From the NCBI RefSeq assembly GCF_004758605.1, contig NZ_CP038512.1, positions 344,001-408,000 on the forward strand: DNA of 64,000 bases. Reading direction: 5' to 3'. Below the pieces are notes generated by a model. It ran no database searches. It saw nothing but the letters and a program-made list of their open reading frames with translations, and was not told the DNA's origin. Shown one piece after another: positions 19,464 through 40,240 of this stretch (the stretch's first letter is position 1; each line of letters opens with the position of its first letter). Position numbers and translations under genes: made by a program. The stretch is from Deinococcus metallilatus (lineage in GTDB: Bacteria > Deinococcota > Deinococci > Deinococcales > Deinococcaceae).

Positions 19464-19520
19464 GCGGCCCCACATGATGGGCAACAAAGCAAAAACCCCC
19501 GCCGGAACGGAGGCTTCTGA

Positions 19521-19612
<92 letters not shown>

Positions 19613-19737
19613 CAGTGCTCGCTGCCTTTCAAGGGGCGCCCTGTTCGGGCACGCACGGAAGAATAGCGGAGGGCCGGGAATCCGTCAACTGCCTGCGGAG
19701 CGGGGCGCCGCTGGTAGATTGGGAGGACGGAAACCCT

Positions 19738-21165
<1,428 letters not shown>

Positions 21166-21172
21166 ACCAAAA

Positions 21173-21213
21173 GGGGAGGGGCGGGAGGCCGAAGCTTTCC
21201 CGCCCCCCTTCCC
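21173..21213. terminator. Bidirectional terminator between convergent genes
   Basis: A G/C hairpin with arms around GGGGCGGGA and TCCCGCCCC and an 11-base loop, placed between the stops of the mutase (21165) and lpd (21222). No long T-run. Confidence 0.6.
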
Positions 21214-21221
21214 GGTTCTCT

Positions 21222-22628
<1,407 letters not shown>

Positions 22629-22703
22629 AACCACCCCCGAGCGTACCACCCGCTTCCCGCGCCAATAGGGCCGCGTTCCCGTTGCAGGGACAGCTCTCGC
22701 CGG

Positions 22704-24991
<2,288 letters not shown>

Positions 24992-25074
24992 CGCGTCCAG
25001 TCTGGCAGACCCCCGCCCGCCCCCCTGGAATTTCGTTCACGCTGCGGACAATAAGGGGCGGGAAGGGGAGACGT

Positions 25075-25097
25075 TTTTCTGCACCCACCGCAGAAAA
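25075..25097. promoter_or_regulatory. Inverted repeat, candidate operator of the two-component system
   Basis: TTTTCTGC, 7 bases, GCAGAAAA: a perfect 8-base inverted repeat with centre-to-centre spacing near one and a half helical turns, in the space between the kinase gene and the divergent carrier. A natural binding site for a dimeric CitB-type regulator; function is inferred from position. Confidence 0.5.
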
Positions 25098-25252
25098 TCC
25101 GGTCATTAAAGGTTCGATGAAGAGGAGGGGCGGAGCCTTCTTTGGCCCATGCGCCAGCATGTCCGCGCAGATTCCTGCCTCAACTTTTTCCGTTTCCCTC
25201 TCTCTGTGTGCCGGGACGCACGCTGCCCGGTCCTTTTCCGCGAGGTGTATCC

Positions 25253-26581
<1,329 letters not shown>

Positions 26582-26599
26582 GCGCGGAAGAAGAAATGT

Positions 26600-26627
26600 G
26601 CCCCCTCGGTGATGAGGGGGCGTTTTT
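26600..26627 (+). terminator. Rho-independent terminator after dctA
   Basis: GCCCCCTC, a 6-base loop, GAGGGGGC, then G and five T. A textbook hairpin 19 bases after the stop. Confidence 0.9.
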
Positions 26628-26639
26628 CGTGGGGGAGCA

Positions 26640-26758
26640 GGTGGAGTAGCCCTGGGACGTGGTGAGGGCAAGCTGGGGCTTGCCACCCCCCTCCCAACCT
26701 CCCCCGCACGGGGGGAGGGGTTAAAAACTCCTTCCCCCACGCTCTCTCTTTCCAAGCT
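26640..26758. other. Intergenic G/C-rich palindromic stretch
   Basis: Contains CCTCCCCC-4-GGGGGGAGG near 26691-26713 followed by TTAAAAA. It may be a second hairpin terminating psuG from the other side, or a dispersed extragenic repeat of the kind also seen near 61.1 kb. No coding potential seen. Confidence 0.4.
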
Positions 26759-27709
<951 letters not shown>

Positions 27710-27764
27710 GGGGACTCCTTTGGGGTATCTGGGCCGTGGGGTGTATGGGCTGAAAGCCTGACCG

Positions 27765-28883
27765 CTAGGGCTGAGGGCTGTGCAGGCGCGCGCGCACGGC
27801 GCCGGGCGTGAGGGTGGGGGAGACGGCGCGGGCGCTCTCGACGGTGAGCGCGGCGGCGGCGTGGCCCTGGCGGGCGGCCTCGGCGGGGGTGTGGCCGGTG
27901 AGGAGGGCGGCGAGGTAGGCGGCCAGCATCGCGTCCCCGGCGCCGGTCACGTCCACCACCCGGGCGGGGAGGGCGGGGAGTTCGGACACGCCGTCCGGGC
28001 CGGAGAGCAGGCTGCCCCGTTCCCCCCGCCGGACCCACACGGTCTGGACCCCACGTGCATGCAGGTCGCCCGCCGCCTTCCGGAGAGCCGCGGGGGTATC
28101 GGCCACGTCCCGGCCCAGCAGCGCCGCGAGTTCCGCGACGTTGGGCGTGACGGTGTGCGGTGCGAGTCCGGCGTGCAGGGCTGGGAGAAGGCGGGCGGTC
28201 TTGGGGACGCTGACCGGCTCGAATGTCACCGGCACGCCCGCTTCCGCGCAGAGGGTCAGCAGGTGCGTCAGCGTCTGGGCGCTCAGGTTCCCGTCCGCGA
28301 TCACCGAGGTGGCGCGGTGCAGCAGGCCCCGGCGTTCGTTCAGCGCGGCGGGGGTGAGGGCTTCGGTCACCTCCATCGCCGCCACCGCGATCAGCAGTTC
28401 TCCCCGGTCGTCCAGAACCGCCGTGTAGGTGCCGGTCGGTGCGTCCAGGCGCAGGACGCTCCGCACGTCCACGCCCGCCGCCTCCGTCTCGCGCAGCAGC
28501 AGGTCGCCGGGGGCGTCCCGCCCGACCGCCGCGATCAGGTGCGTCCGGACCCCCAGCCGCGCCAGATTCTCCGCGATGTTGCGGGCTACGCCGCCCGGGG
28601 CCTGGGTGGTCGCCCCCGGATTGCTGGTGCCCATGACGGCGGGCGCGAGGGTCCGGGCCTTCACGTCCACGTTCGCGCCGCCGACCACCACCACGCGGGC
28701 CTCATTCTCCGGCGCGACCACGTAACCGCGCCCCAGCAGGGCGCCCTTGCGGATCAGGTTGCTCACGTGGACATTCACCGCCGCCCGGGAGGTGCCCAGC
28801 CGCCGGGCCAGTTCCTCCGGCGTGCTGAGCGGGGCCTCCCGGATCAGGGCGAGGAGGGCGCGTTCGCGGTCAGTGAGGAACAT
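27765..28883 (-). CDS. psuK: Pseudouridine kinase with N-terminal HTH (PfkB family)
   Basis: 372 residues. Residues 1-55 form a winged helix-turn-helix (STPEELARRLGTSRAAVNVHV), and residues ~62-365 a PfkB sugar kinase with GGANVD, GGVARNIAENLARLG and DVTGAGDAM, the catalytic Asp being in the last motif (about 310-320). It phosphorylates pseudouridine for PsuG. HTH-PsuK fusions are known in other bacteria and can act as their own repressors; two TTATC/GATAA-type repeats overlap this gene's promoter, which supports autoregulation here. Confidence 0.93.
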   Translation of the reverse strand: MFLTDRERALLALIREAPLSTPEELARRLGTSRAAVNVHVSNLIRKGALLGRGYVVAPENEARVVVVGGANVDVKARTLAPAVMGTSNPGATTQAPGGVARNIAENLARLGVRTHLIAAVGRDAPGDLLLRETEAAGVDVRSVLRLDAPTGTYTAVLDDRGELLIAVAAMEVTEALTPAALNERRGLLHRATSVIADGNLSAQTLTHLLTLCAEAGVPVTFEPVSVPKTARLLPALHAGLAPHTVTPNVAELAALLGRDVADTPAALRKAAGDLHARGVQTVWVRRGERGSLLSGPDGVSELPALPARVVDVTGAGDAMLAAYLAALLTGHTPAEAARQGHAAAALTVESARAVSPTLTPGAVRARLHSPQP

Positions 28884-28886
28884 GGC

Positions 28887-28900
28887 TTAATTACGATAAA
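28887..28900 (-). promoter_or_regulatory. psuK operator-like repeat, proximal
   Basis: Minus-strand TTTATCGTAATTAA, an imperfect version of the distal repeat, 18 bases from it and covering the -10 box TATCGT (28893-28898). Confidence 0.5.
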
Positions 28901-28921
28901 GCCACTTATCAGGATAAACAA
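28893..28921 (-). promoter_or_regulatory. psuKG promoter
   Basis: -35 TTGTTT (28916-28921), exactly 17 bases, -10 TATCGT (28893-28898), on the minus strand, with the ATG 9 bases beyond. The region is AT-rich against a GC-rich background. Confidence 0.6.
28906..28918 (-). promoter_or_regulatory. psuK operator-like repeat, distal
   Basis: Minus-strand TTTATCCTGATAA, containing the perfect inverted repeat TTATC-2-GATAA, between -35 and -10. Likely bound by the HTH domain of PsuK (inference). Confidence 0.5.
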
Positions 28922-29029
28922 GAGGTGAGGGCTGTTTGCCCGCCGGATTCGCACTCCTTCCGCAGAGTGTGCGGCTGAGCAGGGCGCGGTCCACCACCTG
29001 CCCCGTCCGTTGCCTTTGATGAGGCAGCT

Positions 29030-29852
<823 letters not shown>

Positions 29853-29863
<11 letters not shown>

Positions 29864-29944
29864 GCTCGGCGTCCTTCCGGCGCTGCGCCGCGCTCGACAC
29901 GAGCAGGAAGGGGAGGAGGGCGAGGAGGAATCGGAGGGGGCGCT

Positions 29945-29948
<4 letters not shown>
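29853..29948 (-). CDS. 31-residue single-span membrane mini-protein
   Basis: Begins ATG at 29948 in an ATGA overlap with the VOC gene stop and ends TAA at 29853, overlapping the lyase start by 11 bases. The product has a basic start, a clean hydrophobic stretch (LLALLPFLLV, about 8-18) and a charged tail, the look of a small membrane protein. Codon third positions are mostly G/C. It could be a real micro-protein, a coupling ORF, or both. Confidence 0.5.
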
Positions 29949-30337
<389 letters not shown>

Positions 30338-30358
30338 GGAGAAAGCTTAGAGCGATCA

Positions 30359-30405
30359 GCCGTCAGCGATCAGCGAAAAGAGCTTTTGCTGATCGCTGAC
30401 GGCTC
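30359..30405. repeat. 17-bp perfect palindromic hairpin (REP-like)
   Basis: Arms agccgtcagcgatcagc and its exact reverse complement flank a 13-base loop that is itself AAAAG/CTTTT self-complementary. It sits between the RIO kinase stop and the VOC start and could terminate the kinase transcript. The arm contains a repeated GATCAGC/GTCAGC unit, as in extragenic palindromes that occur many times in Deinococcus genomes. Confidence 0.8.
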
Positions 30406-31302
<897 letters not shown>

Positions 31303-31320
31303 GGGTGCCCCGGGGGCGCG

Positions 31321-31437
<117 letters not shown>

Positions 31438-31679
31438 GCACAGCACCTCCTTCCGGTGTCGCCCCTACCGTAGCAGGTGGGGCGGCCGTGAAAAAGCGGA
31501 AGCGGCCCCCTAGGCCATCTTGCTTAGATCGGTGTCCGCCGCAGGCGGCTCGCTGATTCCAGATGTAGGCAGACTCAAGGCAACTTAAGTATTCCGCCTT
31601 GAAGATTCAAAAAGAGCCAAGACCTTCCTTGTTGTTCTGGTGTCACTCCTCAGCGGTGGCTGCTTAACTACATGTAACC

Positions 31680-32786
31680 ATGTCGGCAAACTCCACTCGA
31701 AGTGCTGTAAAGGGGCCAGAATATTTAACTCATTCATCCGCTGACGCGCTGGCCAGAACCGCGAAAGAGGCACGGGCAGCGGGACACGCCACTTCCCGTG
31801 AGGATGAAAAAGAGGACAGCCGCCTGCGGGCATATCTGTTCGATTCCGAGGGCGAGGACCGCGAGGTGCAGCTCGGCGAGGAGGTGGTGCGCGGGCTGTG
31901 CGAGCAGCAGCTCCTCTGGGTGGACGTGCCGGGCCACCAGGCGGGAGAACTGGAGCGCGTCGCCGCCCTCCTGGGCGTGGATCAGCAGGCCGTGCGGCAA
32001 CTGGCGGACCCGGCCCCGCATCCCCAGGTGGAGAGCTACGGCGAAACCTTCCGGGTGGACGTGCAGGCGGTGCGTGAGCAGAACGGGCGGCTGAGGGGAG
32101 ACGAGCTGAACATCGTGGTCGGCCCGAACTACCTGCTGACGGTCCACCCCGAGAACGTGGGCTTTGTCAGGGAATTTGCCGACCAGCAGCGGGGCAACGG
32201 CAAGCTCGGCGGCCTCACGTCGCAGACGTTTCTGGCGGCGCTGCTCAACTGGCACCTCAACAGCTACCTGCATGAGGTCGAAGCCCTGGAAGGCCAGCTC
32301 GATCCGCTGGACGAGGAGATTCTCCAGCGCCCCTCCGACCGGGCGTTCCTGAATGAGCTGGTGCGCTACCGCAGGCGGGCGGGCGAACTGCGGCGGCTGC
32401 TGACGGCCCACCGCGACGTGTACGCGACCCTGTCCCGCCCCGATTTCAAGGCGCTGGCAGACGACGAATCCGCCAAGAACTTCGATGCGCTGGAGGACCG
32501 CTTCGAGCGGGCGGTCGCCTCGGTCGAGGGAGCGCGGGAAGTGATCCTGGGGACGTTCGACCTGTATATGACCAGCCTGGGCCAGCGCACCAACGAAACC
32601 ATGCGCGTCCTGACCGTCGTGACGGTGGTGATGGGCCTGTGGGCCCTCGTCTCGGGCCTCTTCGGGATGAATTTCGATGTGCCGTGGTCGAAGACCGGCT
32701 GGGAGGGGTTCATAACGGTCGTGGGGCTGCTGCTGCTGCTGTCCGCGCTGATCACCTGGTTGGTCCGTCGGCGGAGCTGGTTGTGA
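31680..32786 (+). CDS. corA: CorA-like divalent cation channel
   Basis: 368 residues. A cytoplasmic alpha/beta domain with long helices (about 40-300) leads to two C-terminal membrane helices (about 307-328 and 343-362). The pore signature GMN is at 329-331 (GMNFDVP), the hallmark of CorA pentamers that carry Mg2+ or Co2+. An N-terminal extension of ~45 polar residues is poorly conserved and the true start could lie further in; ATG 31680 has no strong ribosome site. Confidence 0.9.
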   Translation: MSANSTRSAVKGPEYLTHSSADALARTAKEARAAGHATSREDEKEDSRLRAYLFDSEGEDREVQLGEEVVRGLCEQQLLWVDVPGHQAGELERVAALLGVDQQAVRQLADPAPHPQVESYGETFRVDVQAVREQNGRLRGDELNIVVGPNYLLTVHPENVGFVREFADQQRGNGKLGGLTSQTFLAALLNWHLNSYLHEVEALEGQLDPLDEEILQRPSDRAFLNELVRYRRRAGELRRLLTAHRDVYATLSRPDFKALADDESAKNFDALEDRFERAVASVEGAREVILGTFDLYMTSLGQRTNETMRVLTVVTVVMGLWALVSGLFGMNFDVPWSKTGWEGFITVVGLLLLLSALITWLVRRRSWL

Positions 32787-33230
32787 GGGTGCCCCGCTGA
32801 AGGTGCCTTCACCCGGTTCAAGCCTGGCCTTTGAGCCGGGTAAAGCGGCCTTGTTCCCGGGCGCATCCCCGGCCGGGCTGCGGACGCGAGATTGAAAAGC
32901 CCTGGCCCTTGAGGGGGCCGGGAGGAAGGTTGGCCGCCTGGGCGCGAGCAGAGCCCCTCTTCGCTCATACCCACTCCGGAAGGTTGACTTGTCAACCGGA
33001 ACATCCGGGCGAAGCGAGGAGGGGAGACTACGGACTGAAGCTGAAGCGGTCTGCCGCCACGAGCGGTGCTTTCCCGCTTGTTGTGGCGGGGAGCGGAAGC
33101 CGTATCCGGCGGTGCCCCCGGGTTCACCCGGCGAGAGTCACGCAGGTTGTTCAGCCGGTTCGGCGGCAGGCGCCGGAGGCGTGTATCTGCCCGGCCACAC
33201 CTCCTGAGCCCGACGAAAGGAAAGACACCC
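32787..33230 (+). other. 444-base non-coding, hairpin-rich region (candidate structured RNA/leader)
   Basis: No credible ORF. It holds a 12-pair stem at 32811-32841 (ACCCGG arms, probable corA terminator), a 12-pair long-range stem joining 32954-32965 with 33013-33024 that encloses the perfect hairpin GGTTGAC-TT-GTCAACC (32982-32997), a two-part stem 33054-33089 (CCGCCAC with GTGGCGG) and CCGGGT-TC-ACCCGG (33118-33131). Could be the 5' leader of the helicase gene or a separate small RNA. I compared it with RNase P, tmRNA, 4.5S and preQ1 motifs and saw no match. Confidence 0.5.
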
Positions 33231-34874
33231 ATGCCCCGACCCACCAAAGACATGCAGCGGGCGCAGCGCATCGCCCGGGAAGTCTTCGGCTACGACAAGT
33301 TGCACGCCGCCCAGAAGGAAGCGATCCAGTCCGTGCTGAGCGGCCACGACACCCTCGCCATCATGCCGACCGGGAGCGGCAAGTCGGCCATCTACCAGAT
33401 CGCGGCGCTCTCGCTCAGCGGGCCGACCGTCGTGGTGTCGCCCCTGATCGCGCTGCAACGGGACCAGGTGGAGGCGCTGGAGCAAAACGCCCCCGGCCAG
33501 GCGGCCCTGATCAACTCGACCCTGCGCCCCGCCGACCGCGAGGCGACCTGGGAGGCGCTGGAGGAGCGGGAACTCGAATTCCTGTTCCTGGCGCCCGAGC
33601 AGCTCAGCAGCGAGGAGACGCTCGAACGCCTTAGGGCCGCTGAACCCTCGCTGTTCGTGGTGGACGAGGCGCACTGCGTTTCGGAGTGGGGCCACGACTT
33701 CCGGCCCGAGTACCTGCGGCTGGGCGGGGTGGTCGAGGCGTTGGGGCACCCGACCGTGCTGGCCCTGACCGCCACCGCCGCGCCGCCCGTCCGCGAGGAG
33801 ATCGTGGAGCGGCTGGGGATGCGGGATGCCCGCGTGCTGGTGCGCGGCTTCGACCGCCCCAACATCCACCTCGCGGTGCAGCAGTTCGCGGATGAAGGGA
33901 CCAAACGCGCGGCGCTGCTCGGCGCGGTGGTGGGCGCCCCGAAGCCCGGCATCGTCTACGCCGCGACCCGCAAGGGAGCGGAAGAATTCGCGCACGACTT
34001 GCAGGAGCGCGGCGTGAAGGCGGCGGCCTACCACGCCGGGATGAATGCGGCCGCGCGTGAGGAGGTGCAGACGGCCTTCATGGAAGACGAGCTGGAAGTC
34101 ATCGTGGCGACCACCGCCTTCGGTATGGGCATCGACAAACCCAACGTGCGCTTCGTGCATCACCTCGACATCTCCGGCTCCATCGACGCCTACTACCAGG
34201 AGATCGGGCGGGCGGGCCGCGACGGCGAACCGGCGGAGGCCACGCTCTTTTTCGCGCCGGGCGACCTCAACCTGCGCCGCTTCTTCGCGGGCAGCGCCAT
34301 CGTGGACGCCGATCAGGTGGAACAGGTGTTGCGGGCCGTGGAGGAACAAGACGCCCCGGTCGACCCCGCCGAGCTGCGCGAGGAAACCGGCCTGTCGCAG
34401 ACGCGCATTCTCAGCGCGGTGAGCCGTCTGGAGGAGGTCGGGGCGCTGGAAGTGCTGCCCGGCGGCGAGGTGGTGGCGGTGGAGGGCACCGAAGCGCCGG
34501 AAGTGGCGGCCGAGGCCGCGCTCGCGCAGGAACACCGCCGCACCTTCGAGCGTTCGCGCCTGGAGATGATGCACGGCTATGCCGACACACACGCCTGCCG
34601 CCGCGAGTATCTGCTCAACTACTTCGGGGAGGCGTACAGTCCACCCTGCGGCAACTGCGACAACTGCGACGCGGGCCTGAGCCTGACGGCGGAAGCGGAG
34701 GGAGACGTGCCCTTTGCCATCGGCAGCCGCGTGGCCCACGCCACCTTCGGGGAGGGTCAGGTCGTGCGCTACGAGGGCGAGAAGGTCACCGTGCTGTTCG
34801 ACCAGCAGGGCTATCAGACGCTGGCGCTGCCCATCGTGCTGGAAAACGGGTTGCTGGAGCCGGTACAGGCTTAA
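33231..34874 (+). CDS. RecQ-family ATP-dependent DNA helicase
   Basis: 547 residues. Walker A PTGSGKS (46-52), DEAH box in VVDEAHCVSEWGHDFRPEY (about 142-160), motif VI IGRAGRDG, and a RecQ zinc motif with Cys residues near 457-482 (ACRREYLLNYFGE...CGNCDNC). There is no HRDC domain; instead the last ~50 residues form a KOW/Tudor-like beta domain (VAHATFGEGQVVRYEGEKVTVLF split across 505-535) like that at the end of PcrA/UvrD. It is thus shorter than the triple-HRDC RecQ known from Deinococcus and likely a second paralogue. AAGGA precedes ATG 33231. Confidence 0.92.
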   Translation: MPRPTKDMQRAQRIAREVFGYDKLHAAQKEAIQSVLSGHDTLAIMPTGSGKSAIYQIAALSLSGPTVVVSPLIALQRDQVEALEQNAPGQAALINSTLRPADREATWEALEERELEFLFLAPEQLSSEETLERLRAAEPSLFVVDEAHCVSEWGHDFRPEYLRLGGVVEALGHPTVLALTATAAPPVREEIVERLGMRDARVLVRGFDRPNIHLAVQQFADEGTKRAALLGAVVGAPKPGIVYAATRKGAEEFAHDLQERGVKAAAYHAGMNAAAREEVQTAFMEDELEVIVATTAFGMGIDKPNVRFVHHLDISGSIDAYYQEIGRAGRDGEPAEATLFFAPGDLNLRRFFAGSAIVDADQVEQVLRAVEEQDAPVDPAELREETGLSQTRILSAVSRLEEVGALEVLPGGEVVAVEGTEAPEVAAEAALAQEHRRTFERSRLEMMHGYADTHACRREYLLNYFGEAYSPPCGNCDNCDAGLSLTAEAEGDVPFAIGSRVAHATFGEGQVVRYEGEKVTVLFDQQGYQTLALPIVLENGLLEPVQA

Positions 34875-34930
34875 GTGGGTGTAAAGGCCAGCGGGAGGCC
34901 GACCCCGGATAATCGTCCCAGGAGGGCAAC

Positions 34931-35512
34931 ATGGCGAAGATCAACCCGATCCAGCTCCAGAAGCATCTCAAAGGTGTGGATTACCCGGCCAGCAAGCAGG
35001 ATCTGGTCAAGGCCGCCCAGCAGAACGGCGCCGACGAGAACGTGCGCGCTGCCCTCGACCAGTTGCCCGACGAGAAGTACCAGACGCCCGCCGACGTGAG
35101 CAAGGCCCTCGGTGATGTCGAGGACGGGGGCGGGAGCGACCAGGACGACCGCGGCCACGGCCAGCGGGGAGGCCGGGACGGCGAGCAGGACCGGCGTGAG
35201 CAGGGTGACAACCACGGGCAGGACGATGACCACGGCGGCCAGGGGGCCAGAATCAACCCGATCCAGCTCCAGAAGCACCTCAAGGGTGTGGATTACCCGG
35301 CCAGCAAGCAGGATCTGGTCAAGGCCGCCGAGCGGAACGGCGCGGATGAGAACGTGCGCTCCGCCCTCGACCGGCTCCCCGACACTGAATACAACAAGCC
35401 CTCCGACGTGAGTAAGGCCCTGGGTGACCTTGAGGGGGGCGGCGGCGATCACGGCGACGGCCGGGGCGACAGAAACGAGGATCGTGGGCGGGACAAGAAG
35501 GGCGACAGGTAA
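34931..35512 (+). CDS. Tandem DUF2795 protein
   Basis: 193 residues: two near-identical DUF2795 units (residues 4-62 and 108-166), each with LQKHLKGVDYPASKQDLVKAA, joined and followed by Asp/Gly/Arg/His-rich linkers. The DUF2795 fold is a small helical module found in stress-related proteins of Actinobacteria and Deinococcus; its biochemical role is unknown. The two copies are still nearly the same at DNA level, implying a fresh internal duplication. AGGAGG precedes ATG 34931. Confidence 0.88.
   Translation: MAKINPIQLQKHLKGVDYPASKQDLVKAAQQNGADENVRAALDQLPDEKYQTPADVSKALGDVEDGGGSDQDDRGHGQRGGRDGEQDRREQGDNHGQDDDHGGQGARINPIQLQKHLKGVDYPASKQDLVKAAERNGADENVRSALDRLPDTEYNKPSDVSKALGDLEGGGGDHGDGRGDRNEDRGRDKKGDR
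34940..35061 (+). repeat. Internal duplication, unit 1
   Basis: About 120 bases, roughly nine tenths identical to 35252-35373, offset by 312 bases (104 codons). Confidence 0.9.
35252..35373 (+). repeat. Internal duplication, unit 2
   Basis: Second copy of the DUF2795 coding unit; differences are mainly synonymous or conservative, such as CAG/GAG and GCC/GCG. Confidence 0.9.
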
Positions 35513-35522
35513 CGAAGCCGCG

Positions 35523-35577
35523 CCAAAGGGTTGAGGGAGGGGTCACGCCAGAGCGGCGGCCCCTCCCCAACGTTTGG
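35523..35577. terminator. Bidirectional terminator hairpin
   Basis: Inner stem GGGAGGGG (35535-35542) with CCCCTCCC (35560-35567), extended by GTTG/CAAC and CCAAA/TTTGG, between convergent genes. Confidence 0.75.
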
Positions 35578-35580
35578 CCT

Positions 35581-36537
<957 letters not shown>

Positions 36538-36544
36538 GAGGGCG

Positions 36545-36550
36545 AGTATA
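36545..36550 (-). promoter_or_regulatory. -10 box of leaderless promoter for the binding protein
   Basis: TATACT on the minus strand, 7 bases from ATG 36537; one of the best matches in the window. Confidence 0.65.
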
Positions 36551-36617
36551 GGAGCGCGGAGTGACGCGAGCGTGATCCGGCTCGCCCTCCGGGCCGGGTT
36601 TCGTGCCCCGGTTTAAT

Positions 36618-36791
36618 CCCTCTGCAAGCAGCTCTACGAGTCCGGCCCTGCGGGCCACCTCCCCTCAAAGGGAGGCCACAGATTGAGCTTCCTAGAGGGC
36701 AAACGGCGTTCCCGGCTCCGTTTGAGCGAAGCTGACTGAGGGGTTGACCGGCGCGAGCACTTCCAAAGACCGGACGTTGCAGTTGCCCTGG
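36618..36791. repeat. Dispersed repeat, copy A (~174 bp)
   Basis: Starts CCCTCTGCAAGCAGCTCTAC and ends GTTGCCCTGG. Nearly identical to copy B at 41736-41921 in the same orientation, but lacks about 12 bases in the middle. Contains a CCTCCC/GGGAGG hairpin. Lies in the 373-base gap 36538-36910, which otherwise holds promoters only. Confidence 0.85.
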
Positions 36792-36833
36792 CGGGCCACC
36801 TCCCGCCGCTGACCCGCACCTCTGCCCAGGTGG

Positions 36834-36839
36834 TAGACT
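36834..36839 (+). promoter_or_regulatory. Possible -10 box for the RG-rich protein gene
   Basis: TAGACT about 70 bases before ATG 36911, directly after the dispersed repeat; CTGACC lies 19 bases upstream. Confidence 0.3.
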
Positions 36840-36910
36840 CCGGGGTACGCCTGCGCGGCCCGGGTGGGCAAGCCGCCTATCCGCGAAGAGGGCGCAGGGA
36901 AAGGACGACC

Positions 36911-37684
<774 letters not shown>

Positions 37685-37708
37685 AAACGCGGGAGGCGGA
37701 GCGCCGAT

Positions 37709-37746
37709 GGGAGAAGGCCGGGCTTCATGTCCCGGCCTTCTCCTTT
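37709..37746. terminator. Terminator after the RG-rich gene
   Basis: A 13-base perfect stem (GGAGAAGGCCGGG with its complement), 8-base loop, then TTT; lies between convergent genes. Confidence 0.85.
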
Positions 37747-37762
37747 GGTACTGCGGGCAGGC

Positions 37763-39787
<2,025 letters not shown>

Positions 39788-39882
39788 ACCGCAGTCAAGC
39801 ACAGGCGGGGCTTCCAGTACCTCATGATCCTTCGCTTAAGGGAGAAGGCAGGGGCTCTTGCCCTTCCCAAAGAGAAAAAATC

Positions 39883-39888
39883 TACACT
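39883..39888 (+). promoter_or_regulatory. -10 box for the 63-residue protein gene
   Basis: TACACT, with TTGCCC 19 bases upstream (loose spacing), about 78 bases before ATG 39966. Confidence 0.4.
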
Positions 39889-39965
39889 GGCTTTACCGGC
39901 AGCTCCGGAACTTGAGACTCGACCAGCACGTGCTTTTCCATCCGTTCTTTCCCTGGAGGACCTGC

Positions 39966-40157
39966 ATGCACGAACTGCTCTGCACCTGGGTGCCTGGAAC
40001 CATCGACGTTGTTCGCCTGAAAGTCTCGGGCCGGACGATTGAGTTGACGAGTACCCGCCTGGCCCGCATCTTCGGGCCGCAGGCCCTCAACGACCTGTAT
40101 CTCAAGGGCCGCACGGTCCTGCAAGCCAATCCTCAGCAGGTCGCCCTGCTCGCCTGA
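39966..40157 (+). CDS. Small protein of unknown function (63 residues)
   Basis: ATG 39966 with a strong GGAGG 6 bases upstream. The product begins MHELLCTWVPG and shows two beta-like stretches (TIDVVRLKVSGRTIELT) followed by a helical end. No known domain. GC-rich codons and the good ribosome site argue that it is real. It lies between divergent-facing S9 and M20 peptidase genes; no functional link is evident. Confidence 0.65.
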   Translation: MHELLCTWVPGTIDVVRLKVSGRTIELTSTRLARIFGPQALNDLYLKGRTVLQANPQQVALLA

Positions 40158-40227
40158 AATCCGCTTCCCGCCCGCGCCCCGCCCCCCGCTTTTGCGGCCC
40201 GTGCGGGGCGCGGCCCTATGGCGGGGG

Positions 40228-40233
40228 TAGCAT
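40228..40233 (+). promoter_or_regulatory. -10 box of leaderless promoter for the M20 peptidase
   Basis: TAGCAT, 7 bases, then ATG 40241. This spacing decides the start against the ATG at 40232, which overlaps the box. Confidence 0.6.
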
Positions 40234-40240
40234 GGGCGGC

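Noticed and set aside
32984..32989. TTGACT as a -35 element of a helicase promoter
   Set aside because: No TANNNT at 16-18 bases downstream; it is part of the perfect dyad.
32787..33230. Match of this region to RNase P RNA, tmRNA or 4.5S RNA
   Set aside because: The conserved P4-type GAGGAAAGTCC, the tRNA-like tmRNA end and the 4.5S GGAAGGAAGCAGCC were looked for and not found; AGGAAGG near 32931 is too short to count.
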